A DNA stretch of 6,845 nt, from assembly GCA_020629355.1 (NCBI GenBank), contig JAHDDM010000066.1, forward strand, positions 1 to 6,845, given 5' to 3'. The notes below the pieces were generated by a model, which was not told the origin of the DNA, ran no database searches, and was given only the letters and a program-made list of their open reading frames with translations. Below, in pieces: positions 6,843 through 6,845 of this stretch. How positions within the stretch are numbered: the first letter of the stretch is position 1; every line of letters begins with the position of its first letter. Source of the DNA: Rhodospirillaceae bacterium (GTDB taxonomy: Bacteria > Pseudomonadota > Alphaproteobacteria > JABSOH01). The translations under genes were made by a program, and so were the position numbers.

Positions 6843-6845
6843 GTT

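Overview
This window looks like an ordinary stretch of chromosome from a Gram-negative bacterium, most likely an alphaproteobacterium. The evidence is an outer-membrane lipid transport pair (mlaA, mlaC), a ribosomal protein bS21 with an alphaproteobacterial-style sequence, a long UvrD/PcrA helicase, and an APP1-type aminopeptidase P. Base composition is close to half GC. A marine lineage such as SAR116 or another Rhodospirillales-like group would fit, but that is only a guess. No phage, transposon, CRISPR, tRNA or rRNA signal was seen.

Minus strand, 79-4832: three genes run leftward in the order uvrD, aminopeptidase P, small lipoprotein. The uvrD stop and the aminopeptidase start overlap as ATGA. 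The lipoprotein follows after 27 bases and has its own clear Shine-Dalgarno. They probably share one transcript. UvrD works in DNA repair, the peptidase in trimming Xaa-Pro peptides, and the lipoprotein is of unknown function, so the grouping need not reflect a shared pathway.

Intergenic 4833-5120: this divergent 288-base spacer separates the two transcription units. Its uvrD-proximal side holds a perfect 10-bp tandem repeat, an 8-bp inverted repeat, and three TATACT/AGTATA words. Its mlaA-proximal side holds a plausible sigma70 promoter (TTGAAA, 18 bp, TATAGA).

Plus strand, 5121-6842: mlaA and mlaC overlap by one base (TAATG) and encode the outer-membrane and periplasmic parts of the Mla phospholipid transport pathway; the inner-membrane MlaFED complex is not in this window. 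A 169-base gap follows, with a weak terminator-like hairpin, a possible promoter, and two copies of a GCCTGAT...AGGTG element. It leads to rpsU, which starts at GTG and is complete just before the window ends.

I found no convincing undescribed system. The best items for a second look are the duplicated element and terminator-like hairpin in the rpsU leader, the orphan lipoprotein, the repeat cluster upstream of uvrD, and the N-terminal extension of the aminopeptidase.
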